A stretch of 44,424 nt of DNA from Planctomyces sp. (GCA_005778225.1 SXPC01000127.1:1-44424), one strand, 5' to 3'. Positions 9,061 through 17,421 are shown, numbered from the stretch's first letter. Notes: generated by a model not told the origin, from the letters alone. Made by a program: numbers and translations.

Positions 9061-9393
9061 ATGTTGAGCTGTTGTGAAGTCGCCCGATTAGTTTCCGAGT
9101 CCCAGCACCGGAAACTTACGCTGAAAGAGAAGTCTTCTCTTTGGCTTCACTTCGCCATGTGCCCACCCTGCAAAGACTACCAGCTCTGCGTGGAAAAAGT
9201 CGACGGCGTCAGCAGCTCCAAATGCCTCACGGAAGAACAAATCGAGCACTTCCTCAAGCAGCAATATCCCGACGACTGCCTGACACCAGAGTGTCGCAAA
9301 AAGTTCGAGGACTGCATCCAGCAGGAGCTGGCAAAAAAAGCCGCTAAAAGCGGTGGCTGCGATGACGCTCACAACCATCCGCATAGCCATTAA
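9061..9393 (+). CDS. small zinc-binding protein, anti-sigma-like
   Basis: 110 residues. The N-terminal half, MLSCCEVARLVSESQHRKLT.., leads to HFAMCPPC (about residues 34-41), the H-x3-C-x2-C signature of zinc-binding anti-sigma (ZAS) domains. The C-terminal half adds a CLTPEC segment and a His-rich end (HNHPHSH). It has no membrane segment, so it would be a cytoplasmic, possibly metal- or redox-responsive regulator. It could bind the ECF factor encoded divergently upstream; pairing is inferred from proximity and domain type only. No Shine-Dalgarno site is seen. It could also be an unrelated zinc protein. Confidence 0.7.
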   Translation: MLSCCEVARLVSESQHRKLTLKEKSSLWLHFAMCPPCKDYQLCVEKVDGVSSSKCLTEEQIEHFLKQQYPDDCLTPECRKKFEDCIQQELAKKAAKSGGCDDAHNHPHSH

Positions 9394-9534
9394 AAATCGA
9401 AAAATGTGTCGGTATACAGCCAAACACATCTAGCAGCCTCGACCGCTGATGATAAAATGACGAATCAGGTACTGCAGATGAAGCAATACCGCGCTCTCCT
9501 TTTACGCTTGATCTCCAAAAGACGGGAAACTGCC

Positions 9535-10266
9535 ATGAGTGCCAATAACGAAAACTACTACGCCCGCCAATCCGGCGCCAATGATGTCTTTGCAGCTGAT
9601 GCCACCACAGACGCCCGCGCCATCTTCCTGCGAAACACCTATCTCCACTTGGCGTTCGCCATTCTGGCATTCATCGGCCTGACGACTGCCTTCTTGAATA
9701 CGCCTCCGATTGTCAACATGATGATGAGGGCAGCTCAAAGCTGGTGGCTGGTACTCGGGGCATTCATGCTCGTTGGCTGGCTGGCTGAAAGATGGGCGTA
9801 TAGCGGAACTTCGAAGGCGACTCAATATGCCGGACTTGCATTGTACGTTGTCGCTGAGTCCCTGATTTTTGTTCCTATTCTCTTCATTGCTCAAGCGATG
9901 ACGGGAAGTGCAGACATCATCTATCAGGCTGGCCTTCTGACAATCATTACTTTCGGCTCATTGACCGCCGTCGTGATGATGACGGGGGCTGACTTCGGCT
10001 TCATGCGAACCTTTCTGTGGGTGGCAGGGCTGGTCGCCATGGGAACAATTGTTGCCAGTATGATTTTTCCAGGCGTTGTCTTGGGCGTCTGGTTTACGGG
10101 CGCAATGATGCTCCTGATGGCTGGTTACATCCTCTTCCACACCTCGGAAATCCTCCACCGCTACCCAACTGATGCCTATGTCGGTGCTTCTCTGGCCCTC
10201 TTCGCCTCCGTCGCAACTCTCTTCTGGTACATCCTCCAGTTCCTGATGAGCCTGCAACGCGACTAA
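9535..10266 (+). CDS. Bax inhibitor-1/YccA family membrane protein
   Basis: 243 residues from the ATG at 9535; the frame is open further upstream, but residues there do not resemble the family and the start at MSANNENYYARQSG gives the usual length. About seven hydrophobic segments follow, beginning at TYLHLAFAILAFIGLTTAF. The family comprises BI-1-like proteins (YccA/YetJ in bacteria) of the inner membrane; YetJ is a pH-dependent calcium leak channel and YccA modulates FtsH. The last helix region (ASVATLFWYILQFLMSL) is of the expected type. Single gene ending in a strong terminator. The specific role here is not determinable. Confidence 0.88.
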   Translation: MSANNENYYARQSGANDVFAADATTDARAIFLRNTYLHLAFAILAFIGLTTAFLNTPPIVNMMMRAAQSWWLVLGAFMLVGWLAERWAYSGTSKATQYAGLALYVVAESLIFVPILFIAQAMTGSADIIYQAGLLTIITFGSLTAVVMMTGADFGFMRTFLWVAGLVAMGTIVASMIFPGVVLGVWFTGAMMLLMAGYILFHTSEILHRYPTDAYVGASLALFASVATLFWYILQFLMSLQRD

Positions 10267-10293
10267 TCTTTAAGTCGCCAATTCGCCCAAATC

Positions 10294-10325
10294 AAAAGCC
10301 GTCAGCTCACCCTGACGGCTTTTTT
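10294..10325 (+). terminator. intrinsic terminator after BI-1 family gene
   Basis: Stem aaaagccgtcag/ctgacggctttt with a 6-base loop, followed by a run of T. It starts 27 bases after the stop codon at 10266. Confidence 0.9.
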
Positions 10326-10334
10326 CGTTCTCCC

Positions 10335-10365
10335 GTGTGCCACGGCTGTGTCAGCCGTGGCACAC
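10335..10365. repeat. perfect 14-bp palindromic repeat
   Basis: gtgtgccacggctg (10335-10348), loop tgt, then its exact complement (10352-10365). It follows directly on the terminator of the upstream gene. Its composition resembles the smaller palindromes at 17779-17798 and 27177-27193 (G/C-rich arms ending in gct or ggc). Confidence 0.6.
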
Positions 10366-10479
10366 AACTCCTTCGCTTACATCTCTCCCTGCCACCACCG
10401 CTTGCTGACTTTTGCCCGAATCGATACAACAACCGGAATCACCGATTGGATACACTTTCTCAAGGTTCACCATAACGCC

Positions 10480-11769
10480 ATGCTCGATCTGCAATACATC
10501 TGTGAAAACAAGGATCTCGTCGCCCAGAACTGCACCAACCGCGGCGTGAAGGTGGATCTCGAACGTCTCGTCACGCTGGCCGATCAGCGAAAATCCCTGA
10601 TCGTCACCACCGACGACAAGCGAGTCGCCCAGAAGCAAGTCTCCGCTCAAATCCCGACCACCAAAGACGCCGCCGAGAAACAAACCCTCATCGCCCAAGG
10701 CAAATCGCTGCGAGAAGAGATCGCCGCCCTCGAGGCCCAGGCCCGCGAAGTCGATGAAGAACTCCGCAGCATTCAGACCCGCATCCCCAACATGACTCAC
10801 CCGGACGCCCCCGTCGGCGCCACCGAAGATCTCTCCGTCACCGTCAAAGAATGGGGCACGAAACCGACCTTCGACTTCAAAGCCAAAGACCACGTCGAAC
10901 TCAACGAAAAACTCGACATCATCGACTTCGAAGGAGGCTCCAAGGTCGCAGGCCACGGCTTCTACTTCCTCAAGAACGAAGGCTGCTTCCTCGAACTCGC
11001 CCTCGTCCAATATGCTGTCGAAAAACTCCGCGCCCACGGCTTCACCATCGTCACGACGCCCGACCTCGCCCGCGACTCCGTCCTGGAAGGCATCGGCTTC
11101 AACCCACGCGGCGACGAAACCCAGATCTACTCCGTCGCCGGCACCGACCTCTCCCTCGTCGCGACCGCAGAAATCACCCTCGGTGGCATGCTCAAAGACG
11201 AGATCCTCGACTACGAAAAACTCCCCGTCAAAGTCGCAGGCATCTCCCACTGCTTCCGCACCGAAGCCGGCGCCCACGGCAAAGCCACCCGCGGCATCTA
11301 CCGCGTCCACCAGTTCACCAAGGTCGAAATCTTCGGCTTCACCGCAGCTGACCTGAACGTCTCCAACGAGTACCACGAGATGATCCTGAAGATCGAAGAA
11401 GAGATCTTCCAGGGTCTGGGCATCCCATACCGCGTCCTCGACATCTGCACCGGCGACCTCGGCGGCCCCGCCTACCGCAAGTACGACATCGAAGCCTGGA
11501 TGCCCGGCCGCGGCACCGCAGGTGAATACGGCGAAGTCACCTCCACCTCCAACTGCACCGACTACCAGTCCCGTCGCCTCAACATCCGTACCAAATCCCC
11601 CGGCCAAAAAGGGACCAGCTTCGTCCACACCCTCAACGGCACCGCCGTCGCCGTCTCCCGCGCGTTAATCGCAGTCCTCGAAAACTACCAACAACCCGAC
11701 GGTTCCGTCACCATCCCCGAAGTCCTCCGCAAATGGGTCGGCTGCGACCACATCCCCGTCCGCAAATAA
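10480..11769 (+). CDS. serS: seryl-tRNA synthetase
   Basis: 429 residues from the ATG at 10480 (MLDLQYICENKDLV), the usual family start and length; the upstream open frame covers the palindromic repeat and is not coding. The enzyme charges tRNA-Ser and tRNA-Sec with serine in the cytoplasm. The N-terminal coiled-coil arm (about residues 28-110) binds the tRNA long variable arm. Class II motifs: CFRTEAGAHGKATRGIYRVH (motif 2), then GDLGGPAYRKYDIEAWMPG and SRALIAVLENYQ (motif 3 region, ATP-binding Arg). Very strong C-ending codon preference is consistent with high expression. Monocistronic. Confidence 0.97.
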   Translation: MLDLQYICENKDLVAQNCTNRGVKVDLERLVTLADQRKSLIVTTDDKRVAQKQVSAQIPTTKDAAEKQTLIAQGKSLREEIAALEAQAREVDEELRSIQTRIPNMTHPDAPVGATEDLSVTVKEWGTKPTFDFKAKDHVELNEKLDIIDFEGGSKVAGHGFYFLKNEGCFLELALVQYAVEKLRAHGFTIVTTPDLARDSVLEGIGFNPRGDETQIYSVAGTDLSLVATAEITLGGMLKDEILDYEKLPVKVAGISHCFRTEAGAHGKATRGIYRVHQFTKVEIFGFTAADLNVSNEYHEMILKIEEEIFQGLGIPYRVLDICTGDLGGPAYRKYDIEAWMPGRGTAGEYGEVTSTSNCTDYQSRRLNIRTKSPGQKGTSFVHTLNGTAVAVSRALIAVLENYQQPDGSVTIPEVLRKWVGCDHIPVRK

Positions 11770-11781
11770 CCTTGGACGAAG

Positions 11782-11918
11782 CTCCCTCTCAAAATCCCGT
11801 CCCTACTCCCTTGAGGGGAGCCACGTTACGTCCCATCTCCCTTGAGGAGAGATGGTGGCGGCGCAACACCTCAGGTGTTTTTCTAAACACAGTGCCGACG
11901 GATGAGGGTGGGACCTAG
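11782..11918. repeat. cggatgaggg-type dispersed repeat, copy 2
   Basis: It contains two related small hairpins, ctcccttgaggggag (from about 11806) and tctcccttgaggaga (from about 11836), a third hairpin aacacc-tca-ggtgtt, and the shared end cggatgaggg (11899-11908) followed by cctagg. It begins 12 bases after the serS stop codon. Confidence 0.55.
11865..11882 (+). terminator. possible serS terminator
   Basis: Stem aacacc/ggtgtt, loop tca, then TTT. It lies 95 bases after the serS stop and inside the repeat element. The stem is short, so the call is tentative. Confidence 0.35.
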
Positions 11919-11967
11919 GCAAGCGTTCGCTCTCAATGCAAAACCAACACCAGGCAATCTCTATGCC

Positions 11968-12951
11968 CTACGGCCAAACCCGTGCCGTAAACCCCGGCTC
12001 CGTAACCTCACCCGCCTTCAACGAGACATGATCGAACGTGACCCAATACTTATATGGCCTCAGGCGATATTCGTAATGTGAAAACGTCTTTCCTTCCGGC
12101 AACGGTCGTGATAATCCGTACTCGCAGGTTTGAATGCCGCTGCCGTCACCTCGTCCGGTCAGCATCATCGCCCATTGCTCCTTGCCATCCGTATCGACTC
12201 CACGAAACTCGAACGAAAAGCGATGCCACTCATCGCTCGGATTTTTGTTGCCACTTGGCTGGCGAATCACAACCTGATTCACTCCCGGGACTCTCTTTTC
12301 TGGTGGCGCTGTACCTAGCACTTCGATCAACTTGTAAGTTGACACATAAGGTTCGTCCTCCTGAATCGGATTCAGGACCTTTCCTTCGGGTGAGATCTTC
12401 ACCCATGGTCCCCAAGGCTGATCGGTAAACCCGACCGTAACTGCATGATCCGATGTCAAAAAAACTGCTCCTGGTGGCGGCGTTTCTCGCAGTCGCCCAC
12501 TGATTCTCAGTTGATAGGGATCCTCCACCGGATTGTTATGAAAACTGGAACCTGTCGTCGGCATTTCGAAAGTGATCGAAGGCTGAGCCTTCAGCCCCTT
12601 CCAACGAAACAGAAAATCCATCGCATTCTCATCCGGCTCAGGATGCTCGCCGTTTTCTGTATAGGCCCCGGAAGTATTTCCGCCGTGAAGCACAATCGTC
12701 GACTTCCAATACCCAGGCTTCTCCAACGGCTTCCCATCCGGCCGCCAGCCGTCTTCTGCTTTCGCAGTGTTCTTCGTGATCCCAACGAACTCCAGCATAT
12801 GCCCATCGCCAAAGTCGACGATGAGTGGTTCAGGATTCTCAATAGAGTCGTTCTTGACTTGAGGTGCCTGCCCATGAGCCACAGGCACCATCGTCAGGAT
12901 AAACGCGAGTAGTAAACTCATCATCCAGCAATCGTATGACAGATCCCGCAC
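11968..12951 (-). CDS. secreted protein of unknown function
   Basis: 327 residues from a GTG at 12951 preceded by AAAGGA eight bases upstream; ATGs at 12924 and 12921 are weaker alternatives. Residues 1-28 form a signal peptide (hydrophobic MMSLLLAFILTMVPVAHG). I do not recognise the family. The mature part is rich in Gly, Pro and aromatic residues with motifs such as FGDGHMLEFVGITKN, VRLxGxTD-like strands and HYEYRLRPYKYWVTFDHVSL at the end, suggesting beta-rich architecture. No catalytic motif is evident. It follows the GH43-type gene on the same strand with an 88-base gap, so a joint role in polysaccharide use is possible but unproven. Confidence 0.7.
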   Translation of the reverse strand: MRDLSYDCWMMSLLLAFILTMVPVAHGQAPQVKNDSIENPEPLIVDFGDGHMLEFVGITKNTAKAEDGWRPDGKPLEKPGYWKSTIVLHGGNTSGAYTENGEHPEPDENAMDFLFRWKGLKAQPSITFEMPTTGSSFHNNPVEDPYQLRISGRLRETPPPGAVFLTSDHAVTVGFTDQPWGPWVKISPEGKVLNPIQEDEPYVSTYKLIEVLGTAPPEKRVPGVNQVVIRQPSGNKNPSDEWHRFSFEFRGVDTDGKEQWAMMLTGRGDGSGIQTCEYGLSRPLPEGKTFSHYEYRLRPYKYWVTFDHVSLKAGEVTEPGFTARVWP

Positions 12952-13039
12952 CGGTAGTTCCTTTCAGCCGACTGAACAAGAATTAACTCTGACTTCAGGA
13001 TATCGATACCAATGCAGAATGAAAGGTCTATCTAACCTC

Positions 13040-14611
13040 TCAAGGCGTCACTGAGAACCCCTTGAACCCAGCCTTCACCCCATCCGTCCGAGCGCCAATC
13101 TGTCCGCCTTGAAAGCGGCTGTCCTCTGCCGTGACTTTCGCATCGCCACCCAGCGAGGCAGTGATCGTGTCTCCTTGAGCAGTTACAGTCAGTTCGTACC
13201 ATTTACCAGTTTCGACTTTGACGCTGGTTTTCTGCAGGGTGTCGAGTTTGTGGCCATTGCAGCGGGCGAGGATCAGTTCGCCGTTCGCGGTCAGTTCGAC
13301 GACGTAGCCGGAGAAGTTGAAGCGTCCGATGCCGGCGTTCTGGACGCGGACGACGACGCCCACTGAACCTTCGCCAGCCTCGATGCGGAGAGCCGTCTTC
13401 AACTCGAAGTCGTCATAGCTGACGCCTCGAAGCATGGCTTTGTCGCCGAATCGTCGATCCGCGTCACCACGAATCTGCAGTTCGCCGTTTTCGAAGCGAA
13501 CCGTGTTGCCGTTGAAAAAGTTCAGCAGGTTCCAGCGGTCAGCCGAGTCAAAGCCGTCTTGGATGGCGTCGCCGGGTCTCAAGGCGGGCTCACCTGAGGG
13601 GACTTCCACGGCGTCGCTCCACTTCGTCGGCTTCCCGGCGACTGGCATCCCTTTGGAATCCCAATGAACCTGTTTCAGGTTGACGCAGCGATTCCAGGAT
13701 CCTTGCGGATCGATCGAACTGTGAAAGACCAGCCAGTCTTCCTTGCCATCTGGTGATGCGATCAGGCAGCCGTGGCCAGGGCCTGCAACATCGTTCGCCT
13801 TCGAGAACCACGGCTCCGACTGCTTGACCCACGAAGCGGCATCAAGGACGTCTTTTCCTTCCAGCGTCATCAAGCCAAAGCAATAATCCGGCGTCCATGA
13901 ACCACTGGCGGCGTAGATAATCATCGTCTTGCCATTGCGGTGAATGACTTGTGCACCTTCGTTCAAACCGGAAGGACGTCCCGCAGTCTCCCAAGGATAC
14001 ATCTTCTTCGAGAGGTCAACGATGGGGCCAGTCAGTTTGGTGGGTGTCTCCATCTCGGAGATGAACAGGTGCTGTGTTGAATCCGCGGGGACACCATCCG
14101 GCCATGCGGACCAGATACAGTAACGCTTCCCATCCGGGAAGACCGAAACGGTCCCATCGATCGCCCAGCCGGGGGTCTTAATCTCGCCTAGCATTCGATA
14201 GTTTCCGAGCGGATCGTCTGTCTCGGCCTGGAGGACAATCATCCGGTGATTGGCATTGTTCCCATCATCGGCACAGGTATAGATCCACCACTTCCCGTCG
14301 AAATAATGAATCTCGGGAGCCCAGACTTCCGCCCGATAAGGCCCTTCATCCGGTGCCCGATAAACAACACGACGAACGCCACGCGTCGCCAGACCTTCAC
14401 TGCGATAAACGGCGATCCCGCGATCCTTATTGATGCTCGACGCCTGATAGTATGCCCCATCCGGCCCCTTCATCAGATAAGGATCCTGCCCCGCATAGAT
14501 CGGATTGACGAAGGTCTGCTTCGCCTCCTGACCAGACGCAGTCCCCATCACCCCGAACAGCGCGAAAAGACACACAAGACCCGAGCAGCAAAGAGTTCTC
14601 ATCAAAGACAT
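13040..14611 (-). CDS. secreted GH43-type glycoside hydrolase with C-terminal jelly-roll-like domain
   Basis: 523 residues from the ATG at 14611, which places a signal peptide (MSLMRTLCCSGLVCLFALFG..ASG) at the very start; an ATG at 14668 is in frame. Five-bladed beta-propeller landmarks: Asp43 in GQDPYL (general base), Asp152 in WAIDGTVS (pKa modulator), Glu218 in LNEGAQVI (general acid). These fit GH43 enzymes, which cleave arabinofuranosides or xylosides; the exact substrate cannot be read from sequence. From about residue 350 on, a DSADRWNLLNFFNG.. region through GFKGFSVTP resembles concanavalin-like/DUF1080-type domains that bind or process sugars. The neighbour downstream is another secreted protein. 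Confidence 0.88.
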   Translation of the reverse strand: MSLMRTLCCSGLVCLFALFGVMGTASGQEAKQTFVNPIYAGQDPYLMKGPDGAYYQASSINKDRGIAVYRSEGLATRGVRRVVYRAPDEGPYRAEVWAPEIHYFDGKWWIYTCADDGNNANHRMIVLQAETDDPLGNYRMLGEIKTPGWAIDGTVSVFPDGKRYCIWSAWPDGVPADSTQHLFISEMETPTKLTGPIVDLSKKMYPWETAGRPSGLNEGAQVIHRNGKTMIIYAASGSWTPDYCFGLMTLEGKDVLDAASWVKQSEPWFSKANDVAGPGHGCLIASPDGKEDWLVFHSSIDPQGSWNRCVNLKQVHWDSKGMPVAGKPTKWSDAVEVPSGEPALRPGDAIQDGFDSADRWNLLNFFNGNTVRFENGELQIRGDADRRFGDKAMLRGVSYDDFELKTALRIEAGEGSVGVVVRVQNAGIGRFNFSGYVVELTANGELILARCNGHKLDTLQKTSVKVETGKWYELTVTAQGDTITASLGGDAKVTAEDSRFQGGQIGARTDGVKAGFKGFSVTP

Positions 14612-14709
14612 TCCCCATCCATCAGCCCGTTGGCTGGCAGTCGACAAAGTAAAGGCATACATCGACATTACTTTATCAAACCGCCGGGGAGAGTGAAGCC
14701 AGAACGCAA

Positions 14710-15366
14710 TTAACTCTTGGGTTTTGCGTCAGCTAATGGATCACGATTCTTCAGCTCACCTCGATAAAAGACTTCGAGAAAGTCGATGACTTGATCGACT
14801 GGTGCATCGAAAACTCGCTCAAAGTGGTAACAGAGACGAAGCTCGCCTCGATTCTCTTTCAGCAAACTCTCCAAACTATTCCAGCCTCGAAAGCGACCCG
14901 ATCGAACGGCCTCATCGATCTCTCGAATCACATCCTCACCAAAGCCATGGAAGTAGACCAGGCAAAATCCTTCGTGACCGGAGTTCTGCTGACGAATGGC
15001 GACTCGAATTGTATCGTCGTCGTAATCCAAAAACTCATCGTAGGGAACCCCCTGCCACACCTCTGGCGAGTCTTGCTGTGAATTGTATTTCTCTCGACAG
15101 ATCGCTTCCGAAATACTCAGCCACGCAAACTCATCGACTGGCTGGCACGTTGGATATTCATTGAATTTTTCTTTGTAACACCGCAGGTAGGACGAATAGA
15201 GATTGCTCGTCCACACAACCCCATTCCCGACCAGAATTCGTTTGAGCGAGAAGTATCCATAAGAGAGGAGTGCGGTGAGCAGCAAGCAGAAAATCGTTCC
15301 GACGAAGAAGCAGCCACGTCCATACTGACGTCGAAGTTCCTGCTCGGTGATGACTGGATCGCTCAT
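14710..15366 (-). CDS. membrane-anchored protein of unknown function, paralogue B
   Basis: 218 residues. One transmembrane segment near the N-terminus (CFFVGTIFCLLLTALLSYGYF, about residues 19-39) and a soluble remainder, probably extracytoplasmic. It shares YPTCQPVDEFAWLSISEAICR with FPTCKPVEEFEWLTIEDAICR in the next upstream gene, and both contain VRSGRF/IREQKF-type helices, an L-x-x-LL segment and a VxFLxxFxxG ending, so they are tandem paralogues. I do not recognise the family. Two conserved cysteines could form a disulfide. The gap to the upstream gene is 14 bases, so they form an operon. No clear Shine-Dalgarno site. Confidence 0.75.
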   Translation of the reverse strand: MSDPVITEQELRRQYGRGCFFVGTIFCLLLTALLSYGYFSLKRILVGNGVVWTSNLYSSYLRCYKEKFNEYPTCQPVDEFAWLSISEAICREKYNSQQDSPEVWQGVPYDEFLDYDDDTIRVAIRQQNSGHEGFCLVYFHGFGEDVIREIDEAVRSGRFRGWNSLESLLKENRGELRLCYHFERVFDAPVDQVIDFLEVFYRGELKNRDPLADAKPKS

Positions 15367-15380
15367 AAAAATGCCGGTGG

Positions 15381-16043
15381 TTACTGTGGTTTTGACTGGC
15401 GATCGGCTTCTCGCTCTCGCCAGATGTAATCGATGGATCGATCATCCCCGGTTGCAAACCCCTTCAAAAATTCAACCAGAATCTCTGGTTGCGGATGATA
15501 CTCTTTCTCGGTCCGGTAGCAGACGAGGGAAAAGCCAGAGGATCTCTTGAGGAGAGCTTCCAGACCGTCACTCCCATCAAATTTTTGCTCGCGGATCAGC
15601 TGGTCGATCCTTTCGACTTCTGATTTGCGATAGTCAATCAGGAGAACCACGACGAAATCGCCCGTTGTTATCCCCTTTCGAAATGCAAATCGAGCCTCCT
15701 GATGCCCGCTGGCAAACGTCAACACATTCTCGTAAGTTCGGCCTCTTATCAGGTCATCCATATCTGGATCGAAGGATTTTCGACAAATCGCATCTTCGAT
15801 CGTCAGCCATTCAAATTCTTCGACCGGCTTGCAGGTTGGAAAATGACCGTACTTCTCGATATGAGATCGAATATGGCTGTCAAACATCATCGTCGTGACA
15901 TAACGCAGGTTCGCAAGCCCCATGAACCGCACGTATTGATAGAACGCAATCGCTCCCGCAGCGAATAGTAAGACCAGGACCGCCACGCAAATGCGAAATT
16001 CCCACGTCTGATAGAAGGGAACATCTGTGGTCTTCGTCTGCAT
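15381..16043 (-). CDS. membrane-anchored protein of unknown function, paralogue A
   Basis: 220 residues with one N-terminal transmembrane helix (ICVAVLVLLFAAGAIAFYQYV, about residues 18-38). The conserved stretch FPTCKPVEEFEWLTIEDAICR (about residues 68-88) and the overall order of segments match its downstream neighbour. It is first in a two-gene operon read leftward. Upstream lies a divergent promoter region with a 10-bp palindrome (16086-16122). Function is unknown; no enzyme motif is visible. Confidence 0.75.
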   Translation of the reverse strand: MQTKTTDVPFYQTWEFRICVAVLVLLFAAGAIAFYQYVRFMGLANLRYVTTMMFDSHIRSHIEKYGHFPTCKPVEEFEWLTIEDAICRKSFDPDMDDLIRGRTYENVLTFASGHQEARFAFRKGITTGDFVVVLLIDYRKSEVERIDQLIREQKFDGSDGLEALLKRSSGFSLVCYRTEKEYHPQPEILVEFLKGFATGDDRSIDYIWREREADRQSKPQ

Positions 16044-16085
16044 GGCTTTTGACCTGGCGTGGGGAATGCATCAAACACTTTGGCG

Positions 16086-16122
16086 ACTGGTTGATCATTG
16101 ATTACAATAATCATCAACCAGT
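16086..16122. promoter_or_regulatory. palindrome in divergent promoter region
   Basis: actggttgat (16086-16095) and its exact complement (16113-16122) are separated by 17 bases, and the spacer holds an inner gatt/aatc pair. It lies within the 106-base gap between paralogue A (-) and the Nudix gene (+). It could be an operator or a hairpin in the 5' leader of either transcript. Confidence 0.5.
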
Positions 16123-16149
16123 TCACAAGTCGTCTATCGAATTGAAACC

Positions 16150-16722
16150 ATGTCGGCACCTTCACTTCCTGACTTCCCCTTCGACCGAAAAATTCCTACC
16201 GGGGAGGATCGCGAGCGTCTCGTTTGTCGAGACTGCGGCTTCATTAACTACGAGAATCCCAAGGTGATCGTGGGAGCCGTTTGTACCTGGGAAGACAAAT
16301 TCCTCCTCTGCAAACGCGCCATCCCTCCCCGCATGGGTTACTGGACCATGCCCGCCGGATATATGGAGCTGCATGAAACCGCAGAGCAGGGGGCTGCCCG
16401 CGAAGCTATCGAAGAAGCCAACGCCCACATCGCCATCGATGCCTTGCTCGCCGTCTACTCGATCCCGCGAATCAGCCAGGTCCAGCTGATCTACCGCGCC
16501 AAGTTAATCACCCCCGAGTTCTCCCCCGGCCCCGAAAGCCTCGACGTCCAACTCGTCCGTTACGACGACATCCCCTGGGACAGCCTCGCCTTCCCCAGCG
16601 TCACCTGGTCCCTCAAACACTTCAAAGAAGTGGACGGCGTATCATCGTTCCCACCCTTCCAAGTCCCATCTGGCGAACTCGACCGCCTACGCGAATCGGG
16701 CTCTCGGAAGTATGATTATTGA
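16150..16722 (+). CDS. Nudix hydrolase with zinc-ribbon-like N-terminus
   Basis: 190 residues. The Nudix box spans residues 70-92: Gly70, Glu76, Arg84-Glu85, Glu88-Glu89, the magnesium-binding core for cleaving nucleoside diphosphate derivatives; the usual Gly near the end is Asn91. N-terminal [13 protein letters not shown] (Cys26, Cys29) resembles the half zinc ribbon seen in a group of Nudix proteins related to NADH pyrophosphatase, though the second Cys pair is absent. The substrate (NADH, ADP-ribose or another) cannot be fixed. The start is the ATG at 16150, without a clear Shine-Dalgarno site. Confidence 0.88.
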   Translation: MSAPSLPDFPFDRKIPTGEDRERLVCRDCGFINYENPKVIVGAVCTWEDKFLLCKRAIPPRMGYWTMPAGYMELHETAEQGAAREAIEEANAHIAIDALLAVYSIPRISQVQLIYRAKLITPEFSPGPESLDVQLVRYDDIPWDSLAFPSVTWSLKHFKEVDGVSSFPPFQVPSGELDRLRESGSRKYDY

Positions 16723-16728
16723 AATCAT

Positions 16729-16872
16729 TTTGAACCGCTGAGGACACTGAGGTTCGCGAAGTGAAGAGCTGAGAGAGTAGTAGCGCTTTCAATATGTCTT
16801 CATAATCCAATCACTTTCCAGTTTTTCCGCGTCTTAACCTCCGCGTCCCCTCCGCGACCTCTGCGGTTCAAA
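16729..16872. repeat. inverted cgcagag-type repeat element, copy 2
   Basis: The left arm starts tttgaaccgctgagg (16729 on); the right arm, read on the other strand from 16872, starts tttgaaccgcagagg and continues with cgcgga/ggacg blocks. It fills the gap between the Nudix gene and mogA. It resembles the element at 7804-7994. Confidence 0.55.
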
Positions 16873-16890
16873 CTCTTCCCAGAATTCACC

Positions 16891-17421
16891 ATGATCGCAA
16901 AAATCGGCATCCTGACCATCTCCGACCGTGCCTCCGCGGGCATCTATGAAGACAAAGGCGGCCCCGCCATCCAGGAATACCTCACCGAAATTCTGACGAC
17001 GCTGTGGGAACCCGTCTACCGCGTGATCGCTGACGACCAACCCACCATCGAATCCGCTCTCCAGCAAATGGCTGACGAAGACCATTGCAGCCTCATCGTC
17101 ACCACCGGCGGCACTGGCCCTGCGAAACGCGACGTCACCCCGGAAGCCACCCTCGCCGTCTGCCAGAAGGAAATGCCCGGATTTGGCGAACTCATGCGAA
17201 AAGTTTCGCTGGAAAAAGTCCCGACCGCGATTCTTTCTCGCCAGACAGCCGGAATCCGCGGAAAATGTCTGATCGTGAACCTCCCGGGTCAACCCAAAGC
17301 GATCCGCGAATGTTTAGGTGCGGTTTTTCCGGCCATTCCGTATTGCCTCGACCTGATCGGTGCGGCTTACTTGGAGACGAATCCTGATGTCTTGACAGCA
17401 TTTCGTCCGATGAAAAAATAA
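16891..17421 (+). CDS. mogA: molybdopterin adenylyltransferase MogA
   Basis: 176 residues. MogA activates molybdopterin by adenylation before molybdenum insertion, in the cytoplasm. Signature ILTISDRASAGIYEDKGG at the start (residues 7-24), TTGGTGPAKRDVTPEAT (residues 71-87; the GGTGP loop binds molybdopterin), and PGQPKAIRECL near the end match the MoaB/Mog fold. Length is slightly under E. coli MogA (about 195). MoaB is the alternative name within the same fold. No other molybdenum cofactor gene lies in the window. Confidence 0.9.
   Translation: MIAKIGILTISDRASAGIYEDKGGPAIQEYLTEILTTLWEPVYRVIADDQPTIESALQQMADEDHCSLIVTTGGTGPAKRDVTPEATLAVCQKEMPGFGELMRKVSLEKVPTAILSRQTAGIRGKCLIVNLPGQPKAIRECLGAVFPAIPYCLDLIGAAYLETNPDVLTAFRPMKK

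Noticed and set aside
10351-11628. Long open frame on the strand opposite serS (425 codons)
   Set aside because: It mirrors the codon bias of serS (C-ending codons give few stops in this antisense frame) and encodes a low-complexity, Asp/Gly/Val/Glu-rich product.
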